Part shown: piece after piece, positions 49,264 to 58,710 of the stretch
Position numbering within the stretch: the stretch's first letter is position 1
Layout of the letters: every line of letters begins with the position of its first letter
Origin: Bradyrhizobium sp. dw_411
Lineage (GTDB): Bacteria > Pseudomonadota > Alphaproteobacteria > Rhizobiales > Xanthobacteraceae
Direction: 5' to 3'
NCBI RefSeq assembly: GCF_018449695.1
Contig: NZ_JAAVUY010000008.1
Coordinates: 62,001-126,000 of the forward strand
Length of the DNA stretch: 64,000 bases
Translations under genes and position numbers: made by a program
Notes under the pieces: generated by a model
What the model was told of the DNA's origin: nothing
Databases searched by the model: none
The model's input: only the letters and a program-made list of their open reading frames with translations

Positions 49264-50180
49264 CACACGCCCCCGCGCTTTCGAGCGCCGCTGCTACGGA
49301 TTTCCAGGTCATCCTGCCAGGACAGCACGCGATACGGTTCCACCTTGTCGCCAAGCGCGATAACGACTTCGGATACAGCGCGGCGGCCGTTGTTGAAACG
49401 GATCGTCGCCTCTATCCGGTAGCATGTGCTTTTGGCCGTTGGCTGGTCGCTCTGCGCCGCGGAGGTGTTCGCCGTCGCGAGCGGGTCGTTCGTCAGCGCT
49501 GATGGCGCCCCCAACGTGTCGCCCGGTTTGTCGCCCCCCTTCCCGGGCAGCGCGGCAATGACCTCGGGAGCCGCAATCGTGGCATCGACGTCAGGCGATC
49601 CGTTGAACACCGTCACGAACGGCAATGCGCGCTCTACCAGTACCGGCGGCAGGCCGGCCACGAGCGCGAGTTCGTTCACATGCGTAAACAGCGACTGCCG
49701 TGGCGTATAGTTCAACCCCGCATAGAGCGCTTCTTCCACATTGGCGGTCCCGGGCGCCGGGCGGGTTCGCCATCCGACGATCCGGTCGGCGTCTTCCACA
49801 GCATTCGCCCGGCTCGCGCCGAGCCCTGCGAACAGACCGGCGAGCACTTCCTTGGGCGCGAAATTCAGATCGATCCGGGCGGCTTCGGAAGTGAAGGTGA
49901 CCAGAACGTCCGCATCGTCCAACCGGAAGTGAAACGATCCGTGCGATGGCCGCGTCTTGTCGTCCGCCAGCGTCAATTGATAGGTGGTGAGCTCAAGACC
50001 GGCGGATACCAGCGCTTCGGTCTGCAACGCGACATCGTTGAGCGCCAGCGCTTGCGCCGAGGCCGACAGATACACTGCGAAAATCGCCGCCAGTGCCGAC
50101 AGCGCCATGAGAATCCAGAGCACCGCGACGATCACGAAGCCCCGTTCCGAAGATGATGCTTCCGCGCGGCCCGGCATCAT
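49263..50180 (-). CDS. gspK: Type II secretion minor pseudopilin GspK
   Basis: This 305-residue large pseudopilin starts MMPGRAEASSSERGFVIVAV. The prepilin cleavage site is before FVIVAVLWILMALSALAAIF (hydrophobic helix, about 15-35), followed by ARIDLNFAPKEVLAGLF and SLFTHVNELALVAG, which are GspK (SAM-like) features. The GGAGG six bases before ATG 50180 fixes the start; the gene overlaps gspJ by four bases. GspK caps the pseudopilus tip with GspI and GspJ. Confidence 0.9.
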   Translation of the reverse strand: MMPGRAEASSSERGFVIVAVLWILMALSALAAIFAVYLSASAQALALNDVALQTEALVSAGLELTTYQLTLADDKTRPSHGSFHFRLDDADVLVTFTSEAARIDLNFAPKEVLAGLFAGLGASRANAVEDADRIVGWRTRPAPGTANVEEALYAGLNYTPRQSLFTHVNELALVAGLPPVLVERALPFVTVFNGSPDVDATIAAPEVIAALPGKGGDKPGDTLGAPSALTNDPLATANTSAAQSDQPTAKSTCYRIEATIRFNNGRRAVSEVVIALGDKVEPYRVLSWQDDLEIRSSGARKRGGV

Positions 50181-50932
50181 AGCGTTCCTCCCTGCCCTGC
50201 AACCCCGGCCCTTGTATCCGGCGGTGTATTCGGCGGTGTATTCGGCGGAACGCCCTGTTTGGTCTCGTCGTCGCAACCGCCCTCCGGCCGTACGCAGTCG
50301 CTCGGCGCCTGGACGTGAACCGGCGCTATCGTCGAAACCGACAAGACGCGTCCGGTACTCGCATCGCGGATGGTCAGCCGGATCATGGCCGGCAGCTTGC
50401 CGGTTCCGCGCCACGACGCTTTCCAGATTCGATCCGGGCCGGCATAGGCGAACGACAGCCGGAATGGCGCGCGCAGCAGCACCACGGGATCGCTGAAGTG
50501 CAGTTGCTCTGCCAGCGACGAGCCCGGCGGCAGCGGTGCAAACCGCGTTCGCGACCTTACGGTCACGAACTCACCGCGATCGCTCGTCTCACCTAGGCGC
50601 ACGACATCCAGTCCGGGTCCGGCGTTCGGCCCCAGCGCGGTGCGCACGAACGTCACCGAAAGCTCCGATCCTTCAAATAATGGATGGCGGGTATCGCGAT
50701 CGGGTGGAACATATTCAGCCGCGGCGAGATCGGCCCCGATCCGCTGCAGCGCGATACCGATCACCTCGCTGCGCTGAATGCGGCTGAGGCCGCGATTCCA
50801 GTTCGGCAGCCACTGCGCGGTGATGCTGGCGAGGGCCGAAAGCACCAACCCCATCAACGCCAGCGCGACGATGGTTTCGATCAGCGTGAAACCACGTTCG
50901 CCGGCGCGCTCCTGGTGCATCGCGGCGGTCAT
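50177..50932 (-). CDS. gspJ: Type II secretion minor pseudopilin GspJ
   Basis: This 251-residue pseudopilin has the leader ERAGERG and the cleavage motif G-FTLIETIVALALMGLVLSALA (residues about 14-35). SYAGPDRIWKASWRGTGKLPAMIRL is a typical GspJ C-domain segment. It ends in a proline/threonine-rich tail with PPNTPPNTPPDT. The ATG at 50932 shares ATGA with the gspI stop. Confidence 0.9.
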   Translation of the reverse strand: MTAAMHQERAGERGFTLIETIVALALMGLVLSALASITAQWLPNWNRGLSRIQRSEVIGIALQRIGADLAAAEYVPPDRDTRHPLFEGSELSVTFVRTALGPNAGPGLDVVRLGETSDRGEFVTVRSRTRFAPLPPGSSLAEQLHFSDPVVLLRAPFRLSFAYAGPDRIWKASWRGTGKLPAMIRLTIRDASTGRVLSVSTIAPVHVQAPSDCVRPEGGCDDETKQGVPPNTPPNTPPDTRAGVAGQGGTL

Positions 50933-51330
50933 TGCGAGGCCTTCCGCATCAGGCGCACGGTGCGAACATCCGACACCGCGCCGCTGGGAGATCTGACCCG
51001 GACCCTGACCAGTTCGGGAACCCAGGGGATGTCGGCGTCCGGCACCGTCCAGTCGCCGCCCAGCGGCGTCACGTCGACCGTCCAGCGGTAGTCGTCGATC
51101 TGACCCGATAAAGAACCCGGCTGAAGATCGGCGCGCGGCGGCAGGCCGGCGGTCATCACCGTGCGCGCCGTCTGCATCAGCGCGACATGATGCTCCAGCG
51201 CCATCACGCCGCGCCCGTTGGTGGCCATCAAGGAACCGATCGCGACGATGGAAACAGCGACGATCGCAAGCGCAATCAGCACTTCGATGATCGTGAAGCC
51301 GCCATCGTGGCGATCAGTTGGCGCTGGCAT
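50929..51330 (-). CDS. gspI: Type II secretion minor pseudopilin GspI
   Basis: This protein of about 133 residues has leader PAPTDRHDGG then FTIIEVLIALAIVAVSIVAI, the prepilin motif with Glu at position +5. Short periplasmic domain features include YRWTVDVTPL and LVRVRVRSPSG. ATG 51330 lies inside the end of gspH; an upstream TTG at 51342, which has AAGGA six bases before it, would add four residues and cannot be excluded. Confidence 0.87.
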   Translation of the reverse strand: MPAPTDRHDGGFTIIEVLIALAIVAVSIVAIGSLMATNGRGVMALEHHVALMQTARTVMTAGLPPRADLQPGSLSGQIDDYRWTVDVTPLGGDWTVPDADIPWVPELVRVRVRSPSGAVSDVRTVRLMRKASQ

Positions 51331-51778
51331 CGTGGGGAACAATCTCGATCCTTCCGGTCAGCCAGTTGACGCGAATCTCGTAGCCGGTGTCGAAGCGGGT
51401 CAGCGCGATGGTGCCGCCGCAGGACGTGCCGTTGGCGAAGAAGCTGATGGTCGACAGCGCCGCCTGTTGCCGGCACGTCTGCGGCAGCAGCGCATCGAAG
51501 CGCACATCGTCGGGAATGCGGATCACATTTCGCGACGCGCCGGAACGGATCGCACGCGCTGGTGCGTCGACGACGGTGGCGACGCTGGTTTGATTGCGGA
51601 CCGCCGCGTTGCGATCCGCCTTCAGCAGCGTGGCGGCCTGCAGCGCGTATGCTTGCAGGCGCGAGCGCGACGTTTCTCGTGGAATGAAGGGCAACAGCAC
51701 GGCCGCCAGCAACGCGATGATGGCCAGCACGCACACCATCTCAAGCAGGGTAAAGCCGCGCTCCCGGACGTTACTCAT
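51314..51778 (-). CDS. gspH: Type II secretion minor pseudopilin GspH
   Basis: This 154-residue pseudopilin begins MSNVRERG and has the cleavage site before FTLLEMVCVLAIIALLAAVLL. A GspH C-domain follows with ISFFANGTSCGGTIAL and YEIRVNWLTGRIEI near its end (the GxGI/GRI pattern of FimT/GspH). ATG 51778 overlaps the gspG stop by eight bases; a reading from 51865 would lie within gspG. Confidence 0.88.
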   Translation of the reverse strand: MSNVRERGFTLLEMVCVLAIIALLAAVLLPFIPRETSRSRLQAYALQAATLLKADRNAAVRNQTSVATVVDAPARAIRSGASRNVIRIPDDVRFDALLPQTCRQQAALSTISFFANGTSCGGTIALTRFDTGYEIRVNWLTGRIEIVPHDASAN

Positions 51779-52280
51779 TTTTCGCGCTGGTGTTTTCGAG
51801 CGAAATGTCGGCGGCAACCCCGCTGCCGCCTTCCTGACCGTCGGCCCCGTAGGACATGATGTCATACGGGCCGCGCTCTGCGGGCGAACGATAGACGTAG
51901 CCGTTGTTCCACGGATCCTTGGGGACGTTGCCGCCCTTCAGATACGGCCCGTTCCAGGCCGCAACGCCCGGCGTCTGCCGGACCAGCGCCGTCAGTCCTT
52001 CCGACGTGGAGGGAAAACGGCCGGCGTCGAGATAGAACAGATCGAGCGCGCTGGCGAAGCTCTGCAACTGGATCCTTGCCGCCTTGACCTTGGATTCGCT
52101 GAGATAGTTGAGAACGCGCGGACCGATCAGGCCCATGATGAGGCCGATGATGGTGATCACCACCAGCATCTCGACCAGCGTGAAGCCTTGCTGGCCGGCA
52201 TCGGGCACGACCCTGTCCTGCCCGGGCCTGTCTTCTGCGCGCGCAGCGAAAATTCCACCGATGCTTTTGAGCGATATCAT
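51771..52280 (-). CDS. gspG: Type II secretion major pseudopilin GspG
   Basis: This 169-residue major pseudopilin has an unusually long leader of about 31 residues and then FTLVEMLVVITIIGLIMGLIG. LFYLDAGRFPSTSEGLTALV and NGPYLKGGNVPKDPWNNGYVYRSP are the standard GspG calcium-site segments (in parts), and DIMSYGADGQEGGSG the conserved tail. It polymerises into the pseudopilus. It lies 35 bases after gspF. Confidence 0.93.
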   Translation of the reverse strand: MISLKSIGGIFAARAEDRPGQDRVVPDAGQQGFTLVEMLVVITIIGLIMGLIGPRVLNYLSESKVKAARIQLQSFASALDLFYLDAGRFPSTSEGLTALVRQTPGVAAWNGPYLKGGNVPKDPWNNGYVYRSPAERGPYDIMSYGADGQEGGSGVAADISLENTSAKNE

Positions 52281-52315
52281 GACGAACCAACCTTTGATCT
52301 AGCCCAGCCTTTGAT

Positions 52316-53527
52316 TTAACCAACGAGTTGCGTGACCGACAGCAGCGCGGTCATGATCGACACGATCAGCCCACCGACGACGGTACTGATGGCGACAATC
52401 GCGAGCGGCCCGACGATCCCGACGACGCGATCGAGGCTGCGCTGCAATTTCGCTTCATAGAATTCGGCAACCCGGCCTGACAGCGCCGGCAATTGCCCGG
52501 TTTCCTCGCCCAGTCGCAGCATGCGGACCGCCATCGGCGGCAGGCTCGTCGTCACCGACAGCGCATCGGACAGCTTGCCGCCATGACGGACCCGATCCGC
52601 CGCCGCAGCCCAGGTCTGCTGACCCCCGGTCACCGACATGATGTCAACCAGGATGCGCAACGTGGCGGTGAGGTTGACGCCGCTGCCAAGCAGGACGCCG
52701 AGATTGCGGCAGAAAAGACTGGTGCGATAGAATTGAAAGATACTTCCGATGCCGGGCACGTGCGAGACCGCGGTCATGATCGCGGGGCCGGTTCCGGGCC
52801 GGCGCAACAGCCACCAAATTCCGGCGACCGTCGCCGCGGCGGCGAGCATCATGACGGTGGCATTGGCCCGCAGAAAGTCCGACAACTTGATGAAGCTGCC
52901 GAGCGTCGTATCCGATTTCGCACCGAAATCCTGCAACACCGTCGAAAACTGCGGCAGCACGAACAGAATAAAGAACAGCATGACGCCGGCGGCGGCCACC
53001 AGCACGAAGGCCGGGTATTGCATGGCGTCCGTGAGCTTGCGGCGCATCAATTCGGATCGCACCCGCTCCGTCCCCAACATGTCGAGTACCTGGTCCAGCG
53101 TGCCGGTGACTTCGCCGACGCGCACCAGCGCACCATACATCGGAGGAAACAGTGACGGATGGCCCGCAACCGCGTCCGCCAGACTCTCGCCACCGAGCAG
53201 CGCCGCACGGAGCTTGCCGACCACCGGCCGCATCCGCCCGACGTCGGCATCATCAGCCAGCAGTTCGAGCGCGTCGTCGAGACGGGCACCCGCCTTCAAC
53301 AGCAGCGCCAGATCGCGCGTGAAGGTCGTGACCTCCGCCGCGCTCGGCTGTCTGAACGAACCGAATCCGCCCGAGCCGGCATTGGTCCGCTTGTCCTCGA
53401 CGGTTTCGATCGGCAACAGCCGCAAATATTCGATCCGGCGGGCGACTTCCGCCGCGGTCGGCGCCGAGAGCGTGCCGTTCACGATCTCGCCGCTTTGTGT
53501 CAATGCTCGATAGCGATAATTCGGCAC
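52316..53527 (-). CDS. gspF: Type II secretion inner-membrane platform protein GspF
   Basis: This 403-residue protein has two T2SSF domains. YRYRALTQSGEIVNGTL starts the family, DLALLLKAGARLDDALELL and VGEVTGTLDQVLDML lie in the first half, and FCRNLGVLLGSGVNLTATLRIL and LRLGEETGQLPALSGRVAEFYE in the second. Three membrane segments are at about 170, 215 and 375. GTG 53527, five bases after the gspE stop, gives the standard N-terminus; GTG 53551 would add eight residues inside gspE. Confidence 0.93.
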   Translation of the reverse strand: MPNYRYRALTQSGEIVNGTLSAPTAAEVARRIEYLRLLPIETVEDKRTNAGSGGFGSFRQPSAAEVTTFTRDLALLLKAGARLDDALELLADDADVGRMRPVVGKLRAALLGGESLADAVAGHPSLFPPMYGALVRVGEVTGTLDQVLDMLGTERVRSELMRRKLTDAMQYPAFVLVAAAGVMLFFILFVLPQFSTVLQDFGAKSDTTLGSFIKLSDFLRANATVMMLAAAATVAGIWWLLRRPGTGPAIMTAVSHVPGIGSIFQFYRTSLFCRNLGVLLGSGVNLTATLRILVDIMSVTGGQQTWAAAADRVRHGGKLSDALSVTTSLPPMAVRMLRLGEETGQLPALSGRVAEFYEAKLQRSLDRVVGIVGPLAIVAISTVVGGLIVSIMTALLSVTQLVG

Positions 53528-53531
53528 GCAT

Positions 53532-55211
53532 TCACCGCACGGTTGTGACACGTAGAATTTCGGCAGGCGAAGTGAGGCCGGCGCGGCATTTCGCGATGCC
53601 GTCGTCCAGCATCGTGGTCATTCCGGCGCGGATTGCCATTTCGTCGATCTTCAGCCCGTCGGTCTTTTCCGAGATCAGTTCGCGGATATCGCCGGTCAAT
53701 TCCAGAAGTTCGAAGACGCCGAGACGCCCGCGATAGCCGGTGCCACCGCAGCGTTCACAGCCGCACGGCTCATGAATCACCTCCCCGGCGCGCAGACCAA
53801 GCGTCGCCAGCCGTGGGTCCTCATCGAGATCGGCATGGGTGAGCGCCCGGGGTGATTTGCAGCGCTCGCAGAGCTGCCGGACCAACCGTTGCGCGACCAC
53901 GGCGCGCAATACCGATCGCAGCAAATAACCTTCGACACCGAGATCGAGCAGACGGGGTACTGCCGCCGCCGCGGTTTCGGTATGTAGTGTCGTCAGCACC
54001 AGATGCCCGGTCAGAGCGGCGTGGACGGCCACATGCGCGGTCTCGGAATCGCGCACCTCACCGATCATGATGACGTCGGGGTCCTGACGCACAAACGAGC
54101 GCAGCGCCGAGGCGAAGGTCAGCCCGATCGCCGGCTTGACCTGCGACTGATTGATCCCGGGGATTTCATATTCAACCGGGTCCTCGATGGTCAGGATCTT
54201 GCGGATCGGTTCATTGAGGATCGACAGGATGGTCGCCAGCGTCGTGGTCTTGCCGCTGCCGGTTGGCCCCGTGACCACGATCATGCCGTGAGGCAGCTTC
54301 ATCAACCGCCGCAGCGTGGCATCATCGGATGACGAAAATCCGAGTTTTTCGACCATGAGAAGCCCGCGGTCCTTTGGCAGGATGCGGATAACGGCGGATT
54401 CCCCGTGCTGCGTCGGCATGATTGCGACGCGGATATCGACGTCGGTGCGCCCGGCCCGCAACCGCGCGGCGCCATCCTGCGGCAGGCGGCGCTCCGCGAT
54501 GTTGAGGTTGGCGACGATCTTGATGCGGGAGATCACGGCCTGCGGCAACACCCCGGCCGGCGCCGCTGCCGGCCGCAGCAGGCCATCGATCCGCATGCGG
54601 ACCACGAGCCCGTTGGGAAACGGCTCGATGTGGATATCGCTGGCGCGCAGCTCAACCGCTTTCTCCAGCAGGTCATTGACCGCCCGCACGACAGGCGCAC
54701 CGCTAGCGAGATCCCGCAGGCTCTCGATATCGTCTTCACGCGGCTGTGACGACGAGCTTCCGGCTGGATCGATATCGTCTTCGCCGAGGCGCTGGTTCAG
54801 AACCACCGCGACGTCCTCGGAGGTCGCGATCCTGATGACGACGCCCGCTCCCAGCACGATCTGCGCTGCACGCTGCGCCGCGCCGTCGGTCGGGTCGGCG
54901 ACCGCGAGCGTGGCACTGCCGTCGGCAGATCGATAGGGAAAGACCACCATCTCGCGCAGAAAACGTTGCGAAAACGAGCCCGCCAGCGACGACGCCGATA
55001 TCATGTCCTGCAGCGTGACGCGCTCAAGCCCATAGAAGCGTGCGGCTTCATCCGCGAACTCGCCGGGCGACAAATTCGTGAGTTCCCAAAGCTTGACTCC
55101 GCGACGATCGGAGACAGCGGGCTCGACCGTATCGTCAAGACCGTCAACCGCCGTCAAATGTTTGCTTTGACGCAGATGTTCCACGAATTGCAAGGACACG
55201 TCGCTGGCCAT
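53532..55211 (-). CDS. gspE: Type II secretion ATPase GspE
   Basis: This 559-residue traffic ATPase powers pseudopilus assembly. Walker A is GPTGSGKTTTL near residue 315, the Asp box is ILTIEDPVEYEIPGINQSQV, Walker B is DVIMIGEVRDSETA and the His box is LTGHLVLTTLHTETA. The Cys pairs CERCKSP (about 449) and CGCERCGGTGYRGR (about 485) form the GspE zinc site. The N-terminal MSHEN-like domain includes FADEAARFYGLERV. The start is uncertain: ATG 55211 has GGAAAG upstream; ATG 55232 and a reading to 55412 are alternatives. Confidence 0.94.
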   Translation of the reverse strand: MASDVSLQFVEHLRQSKHLTAVDGLDDTVEPAVSDRRGVKLWELTNLSPGEFADEAARFYGLERVTLQDMISASSLAGSFSQRFLREMVVFPYRSADGSATLAVADPTDGAAQRAAQIVLGAGVVIRIATSEDVAVVLNQRLGEDDIDPAGSSSSQPREDDIESLRDLASGAPVVRAVNDLLEKAVELRASDIHIEPFPNGLVVRMRIDGLLRPAAAPAGVLPQAVISRIKIVANLNIAERRLPQDGAARLRAGRTDVDIRVAIMPTQHGESAVIRILPKDRGLLMVEKLGFSSSDDATLRRLMKLPHGMIVVTGPTGSGKTTTLATILSILNEPIRKILTIEDPVEYEIPGINQSQVKPAIGLTFASALRSFVRQDPDVIMIGEVRDSETAHVAVHAALTGHLVLTTLHTETAAAAVPRLLDLGVEGYLLRSVLRAVVAQRLVRQLCERCKSPRALTHADLDEDPRLATLGLRAGEVIHEPCGCERCGGTGYRGRLGVFELLELTGDIRELISEKTDGLKIDEMAIRAGMTTMLDDGIAKCRAGLTSPAEILRVTTVR

Positions 55212-55525
55212 TCGTCTTTCCGTTTGCGCCATTTTTTTGGAATTGGTCGGCCGACCACGGATCATCGTCCGAGCCGCACTTATTGATCCGAAGTGTGACA
55301 GCTGTACGAAGCGCATGACTTGCACACCGCTCAAATGTTCGAGCGTTGCCTGAGTTCCAGTATTCCCTGAAATTCCAGTGCGCTGTGTTCCGGAATCAAC
55401 ACCGCAAAACAATCAGACGCGAGCGAGCAAATTATTTCTGTCATGATCCGTCGTTAAGTAATCTCCGCTGGCTCGGATGGATCGTCACGCGGTCTTGAGC
55501 CCGAACTCATAATCGGGATGACGGG
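55212..55525. other. Divergent control region between gspE and gspD
   Basis: These 314 bases separate the two main secretion transcripts. Part of the stretch (to 55412) can be read in frame with gspE but lacks family features. CTGTCAT followed by CCGTCGT at 55439-55455 recalls a phosphate-regulon box with a spacer one base short; this is too weak to annotate as such. Confidence 0.5.
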
Positions 55526-57919
55526 ATGATGGTACGCGTCGGCAAACTTGGCCGGTACCGAACGATTGGTCACAGCACCTGCGCTATTTTTGTCTTGCTA
55601 TCGATGGGTCTGCTGGTCTCGTGCAACTCGGCAACCGTCGGGTCCAATGAGGGATCCCAGCTTGACGTCATGGACAAGGTGCGCTCGCTGGATCTGATGC
55701 CGCGTCAGTCGCAGCCGGTAGATGACGGCACCGCGGCATCCGGGCGAAGCAAGAGCGGCAGCCGTCCGGCGATGTATGAAGGCACCGATGTGACCGCCGT
55801 CTCCGACGAGCGGCCGCAACCGGCAGCGAACGGCAAGAGCTTCGACCTCAATTTTGAAAACACCCCGGTTACGACTGTCGCCAAAGTGGTGCTCGGCGAT
55901 ATCCTCGGCGTCGGCTACACGATCGATCCGCGTGTGCAGGGAACCGTCAGCCTGGTCTCGGTACGGCCGGTCGCCAAATCAGACATCGTCTTCGTGCTGG
56001 AAAATGCCTTGCGTTTGAGCGGCGTCGTGCTGATCCGCGATACTGCGGGCTATCGCCTGACACCGCTGGTCGATGCCGTGGGCGCCGGGCATGTCGACGC
56101 AGCAGACTCCAGCCCCGAACCCGGTTTCGGCGTGTCCGTGGTGCCATTGCAGCATGTGTCGGCACAGACGCTGTTGAAGTTGATGGACAGCTTCGCCACC
56201 AAGGCGGGCACGGTTCGCGCCGACGCGACGCGAAACCTCCTGCTCATTCAGGGCACTGGCGCGGAACGTCGCACCGCCGTCGACACTGCGCTGAGCTTCG
56301 ATGTCGACTGGATGCGTGGGCAATCGGTCGGCGTTTTTCCGGTTACGAGCGGACCGCCGGCCCCTATCATCGCGGAGCTGGAAAAGATCGTGGATTCCGG
56401 CGAAAATGGTCTCAGCCAGAACGTCATCAAGTTGCAGCCGATCGCCCGCCTCAACGCCATCATGGTCGTGAGCAAGCGGCCGGAAATGTTGCGCACGGCA
56501 GCAACCTGGATCAAGCGGCTCGATCAGGCCGACACCGAACGAACCAGCGTTCACGTCTACCAGGTGAAATATGGCGACGCGCGCCAGATCGCGCGGGTGC
56601 TGACCGACATGTTCATCGGCGGATCAGGCTCCAGTCTGCTGGACAGCGCCGCCGACCAGGTCGCACCGGGATCCGGCGCCTCCTCGTCTTCGAGCGGCGA
56701 CCGCCTGTCGTCGAACGGCAATGCTTCATCGACGACGAACGGCTTCGGAAATCCCGGCGGAACAGCAACGGGAACAGGAACAGGGGCCGGAACCACATCG
56801 GGCTTTGGCGCGCTCGCCGGCGGTGCGAACAGAGGTTTGGGCGGCGGCGGAGGCGCAAACGGAGCCAATGCGCTTGACAGCGGCCGCGGCGCGGCCTCCG
56901 GCAACGGCCAGCCGGTATTGCAGGGCGACGTGCGGATCACGCCCGATACCGTCAACAATTCCCTGCTGATCTATGCCGATCAAGCCAATTACCGCATCAT
57001 CGAGGCCACGCTTCTGCAGGTCGATAAACCGCAGATTCAGGTGGCGATCGACGCGACGATCGCCGAGGTGACGCTCACAAACGACCTGAGCTATGGCGTG
57101 CAAACCTACCTGACCAGCCGCAATGTCGGACTGAAGCCGAACACGGGCTCCATCCTCAACACCCAGGCGACGACCGCGCCAGCCACCACCACCGATCCGA
57201 CGACGGGAGCCACGACCGTGGCGGGATCGTTGACCAACGCTTTCATCAACCGCGCCTTTCCCGGGTTCAACTTCCTGGTCGGCAACGGAACGCAGCCGAC
57301 CGCCATTCTCGACGCGCTGCACGCCGTCACCAGCGTCAAGGTATTGTCCAATCCGTCTCTCGTGGTGATCAACAACCAGGTTGCGACGCTTCAGGTTGGC
57401 GATGTCGTGCCGGTCTCCACCGGCAGCGCGACCGTGCTGACGACCAGCAATACTGTCGTGAACACGATCGATTATCGCAATACCGGCATTATCCTGCGGG
57501 TGGCGCCGCGCATCAGCGCCAACGGCAACGTCCGCCTCGACGTGGAACAGGAAATCAGCAACGTTCCAACAAGCAGCAGCAACACCCCCAACCTGACGCC
57601 GACCGTATCGGAACGAAAGGTCAAGAGTTCGATTCTGGTCGCGAATGGCCAGACGGTGCTGTTGGCTGGATTGATCAGCGAGCAGCAGAACGGCACCCGC
57701 AACGCACTCCCGGTCTTCGACCAGATTCCCGTTCTCGGCGACGCGTTCGGACACCAGGATAACAACACGACCCGGACCGAATTGATTATCTTTATCCGGC
57801 CGCAAATCATCCACAACAGCTCCGACGCGCACATTGTCGCCGAGGAGCTCAGATCCAAGCTGCGCGGCGACATCGCGACAACCGCGACCAATCAGGCCAA
57901 GACCACCAGTGTTCACTGA
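55526..57919 (+). CDS. gspD: Type II secretion secretin GspD, predicted lipoprotein
   Basis: This 797-residue outer-membrane secretin has a lipobox (LLSMGLLVSC, Cys near residue 33). N0-N3 domains follow (FDLNFENTPVTTVAKVVLGDILGVGYTID in parts; TLLKLMDSFATKAGTVRAD; NAIMVVSKRPEMLRTAATWI). A Gly/Ser/Asn/Thr-rich insert lies at about 360-455 within N3. The C-terminal secretin domain includes VKVLSNPSLVVINNQVATLQVGDVVPV, RVAPRISANGNVRLDVEQE and FGHQDNNTTRTELIIFIRPQII (each read in parts). Like HxcQ, a lipidated secretin could reach the outer membrane without a separate pilotin. It is divergent from gspE-N. Confidence 0.94.
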   Translation: MMVRVGKLGRYRTIGHSTCAIFVLLSMGLLVSCNSATVGSNEGSQLDVMDKVRSLDLMPRQSQPVDDGTAASGRSKSGSRPAMYEGTDVTAVSDERPQPAANGKSFDLNFENTPVTTVAKVVLGDILGVGYTIDPRVQGTVSLVSVRPVAKSDIVFVLENALRLSGVVLIRDTAGYRLTPLVDAVGAGHVDAADSSPEPGFGVSVVPLQHVSAQTLLKLMDSFATKAGTVRADATRNLLLIQGTGAERRTAVDTALSFDVDWMRGQSVGVFPVTSGPPAPIIAELEKIVDSGENGLSQNVIKLQPIARLNAIMVVSKRPEMLRTAATWIKRLDQADTERTSVHVYQVKYGDARQIARVLTDMFIGGSGSSLLDSAADQVAPGSGASSSSSGDRLSSNGNASSTTNGFGNPGGTATGTGTGAGTTSGFGALAGGANRGLGGGGGANGANALDSGRGAASGNGQPVLQGDVRITPDTVNNSLLIYADQANYRIIEATLLQVDKPQIQVAIDATIAEVTLTNDLSYGVQTYLTSRNVGLKPNTGSILNTQATTAPATTTDPTTGATTVAGSLTNAFINRAFPGFNFLVGNGTQPTAILDALHAVTSVKVLSNPSLVVINNQVATLQVGDVVPVSTGSATVLTTSNTVVNTIDYRNTGIILRVAPRISANGNVRLDVEQEISNVPTSSSNTPNLTPTVSERKVKSSILVANGQTVLLAGLISEQQNGTRNALPVFDQIPVLGDAFGHQDNNTTRTELIIFIRPQIIHNSSDAHIVAEELRSKLRGDIATTATNQAKTTSVH

Positions 57920-58532
57920 TCTGCGAAAACCGACCCCATCCCGCCTGGTCACGCGCGTTCGCGACGCTGTTCTCGCCAAAGCAGTGTGCCGATGCCTGTC
58001 GGCCGTGTCCATTATTGTGCTGGTCGGATCGGGTGCGGCCCCGGCCGCCCATGCCGACGCGCTGGCTCAAGGCACCGCGGCCTATTCCCGCGGCGACTAC
58101 CTTCGCGCAGCCCGGGAGCTGTCACCTCTGGCTCAGCGCGGAAACGCCAAAGCACTCGGCTTGCTGGGCTTCCTGTATGAGCACGGTTTCGGCGAACCGC
58201 AGGACTATGATGTCGCCGCCGATTTCTACGCAAGGGGCGCCGTTCAGGGAAATCCGTTTGCGCAGGCCATGCTCGGATTGATGTACGACAAGGGGCACGG
58301 CGTTCCCCTGGATTTCATCCTCGCCTACAAATGGCTCAATCTCGCCGCGGCAGGCTCGCAAGGCCACGACCAGGACAATTTTGCGAGGTTGCGTGATGCC
58401 CTGGCATCGAAAATGTCGAAGGATGAAATCGCCGCAGGGCAGCGGCTCGCGATCGACTGGATTGCGATCAGCTTCGACCCAAAGCTAAAGGCCGATCGCG
58501 GTCCGTGGAAGTCGCTGCACCGTTCGGAATAG
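57909..58532 (+). CDS. Exported Sel1/TPR-repeat protein coupled to gspD
   Basis: This 207-residue protein has a signal-like hydrophobic stretch (CLSAVSIIVLVGSGAAPAAHA, about 28-48) and then Sel1-type repeats: AYSRGDYLRAARELSPLAQRG, ALGLLGFLYEHGFGEPQDYDVAADFYARGA (parts) and AQAMLGLMYDKGHGVPLDFILAYKWLNLAA (parts). GTG 57909 overlaps the last 11 bases of gspD, the only plausible start before the signal peptide. TPR proteins act as pilotins or assembly factors for some secretins, so a role in this secretion system is possible but unproven. Confidence 0.82.
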   Translation: MFTDLRKPTPSRLVTRVRDAVLAKAVCRCLSAVSIIVLVGSGAAPAAHADALAQGTAAYSRGDYLRAARELSPLAQRGNAKALGLLGFLYEHGFGEPQDYDVAADFYARGAVQGNPFAQAMLGLMYDKGHGVPLDFILAYKWLNLAAAGSQGHDQDNFARLRDALASKMSKDEIAAGQRLAIDWIAISFDPKLKADRGPWKSLHRSE

Positions 58533-58710
58533 TTTTCCCGGCGCTCGACAAATAACAAAGCATTGAACGAATGGCTGCGTCTTCAAACGCAGCCATTCGG
58601 CCGTCCAAGCCTTGATCGGCGGAAAACACACGCCGACACCGCGCCACCGAGAACAGCTGCACCACGGGGCAACGGGTCGCGCCCGTTTAGCCGCCGTGGC
58701 GCCGCCGGCC

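Noticed and set aside
55439..55455. Possible PHO box (CTGTCAT ... CCGTCGT) before gspD/gspE
   Set aside because: The second half matches only 5 of 7 and the spacer is 3 rather than 4 bases; too weak despite the attractive link to phosphatase secretion.
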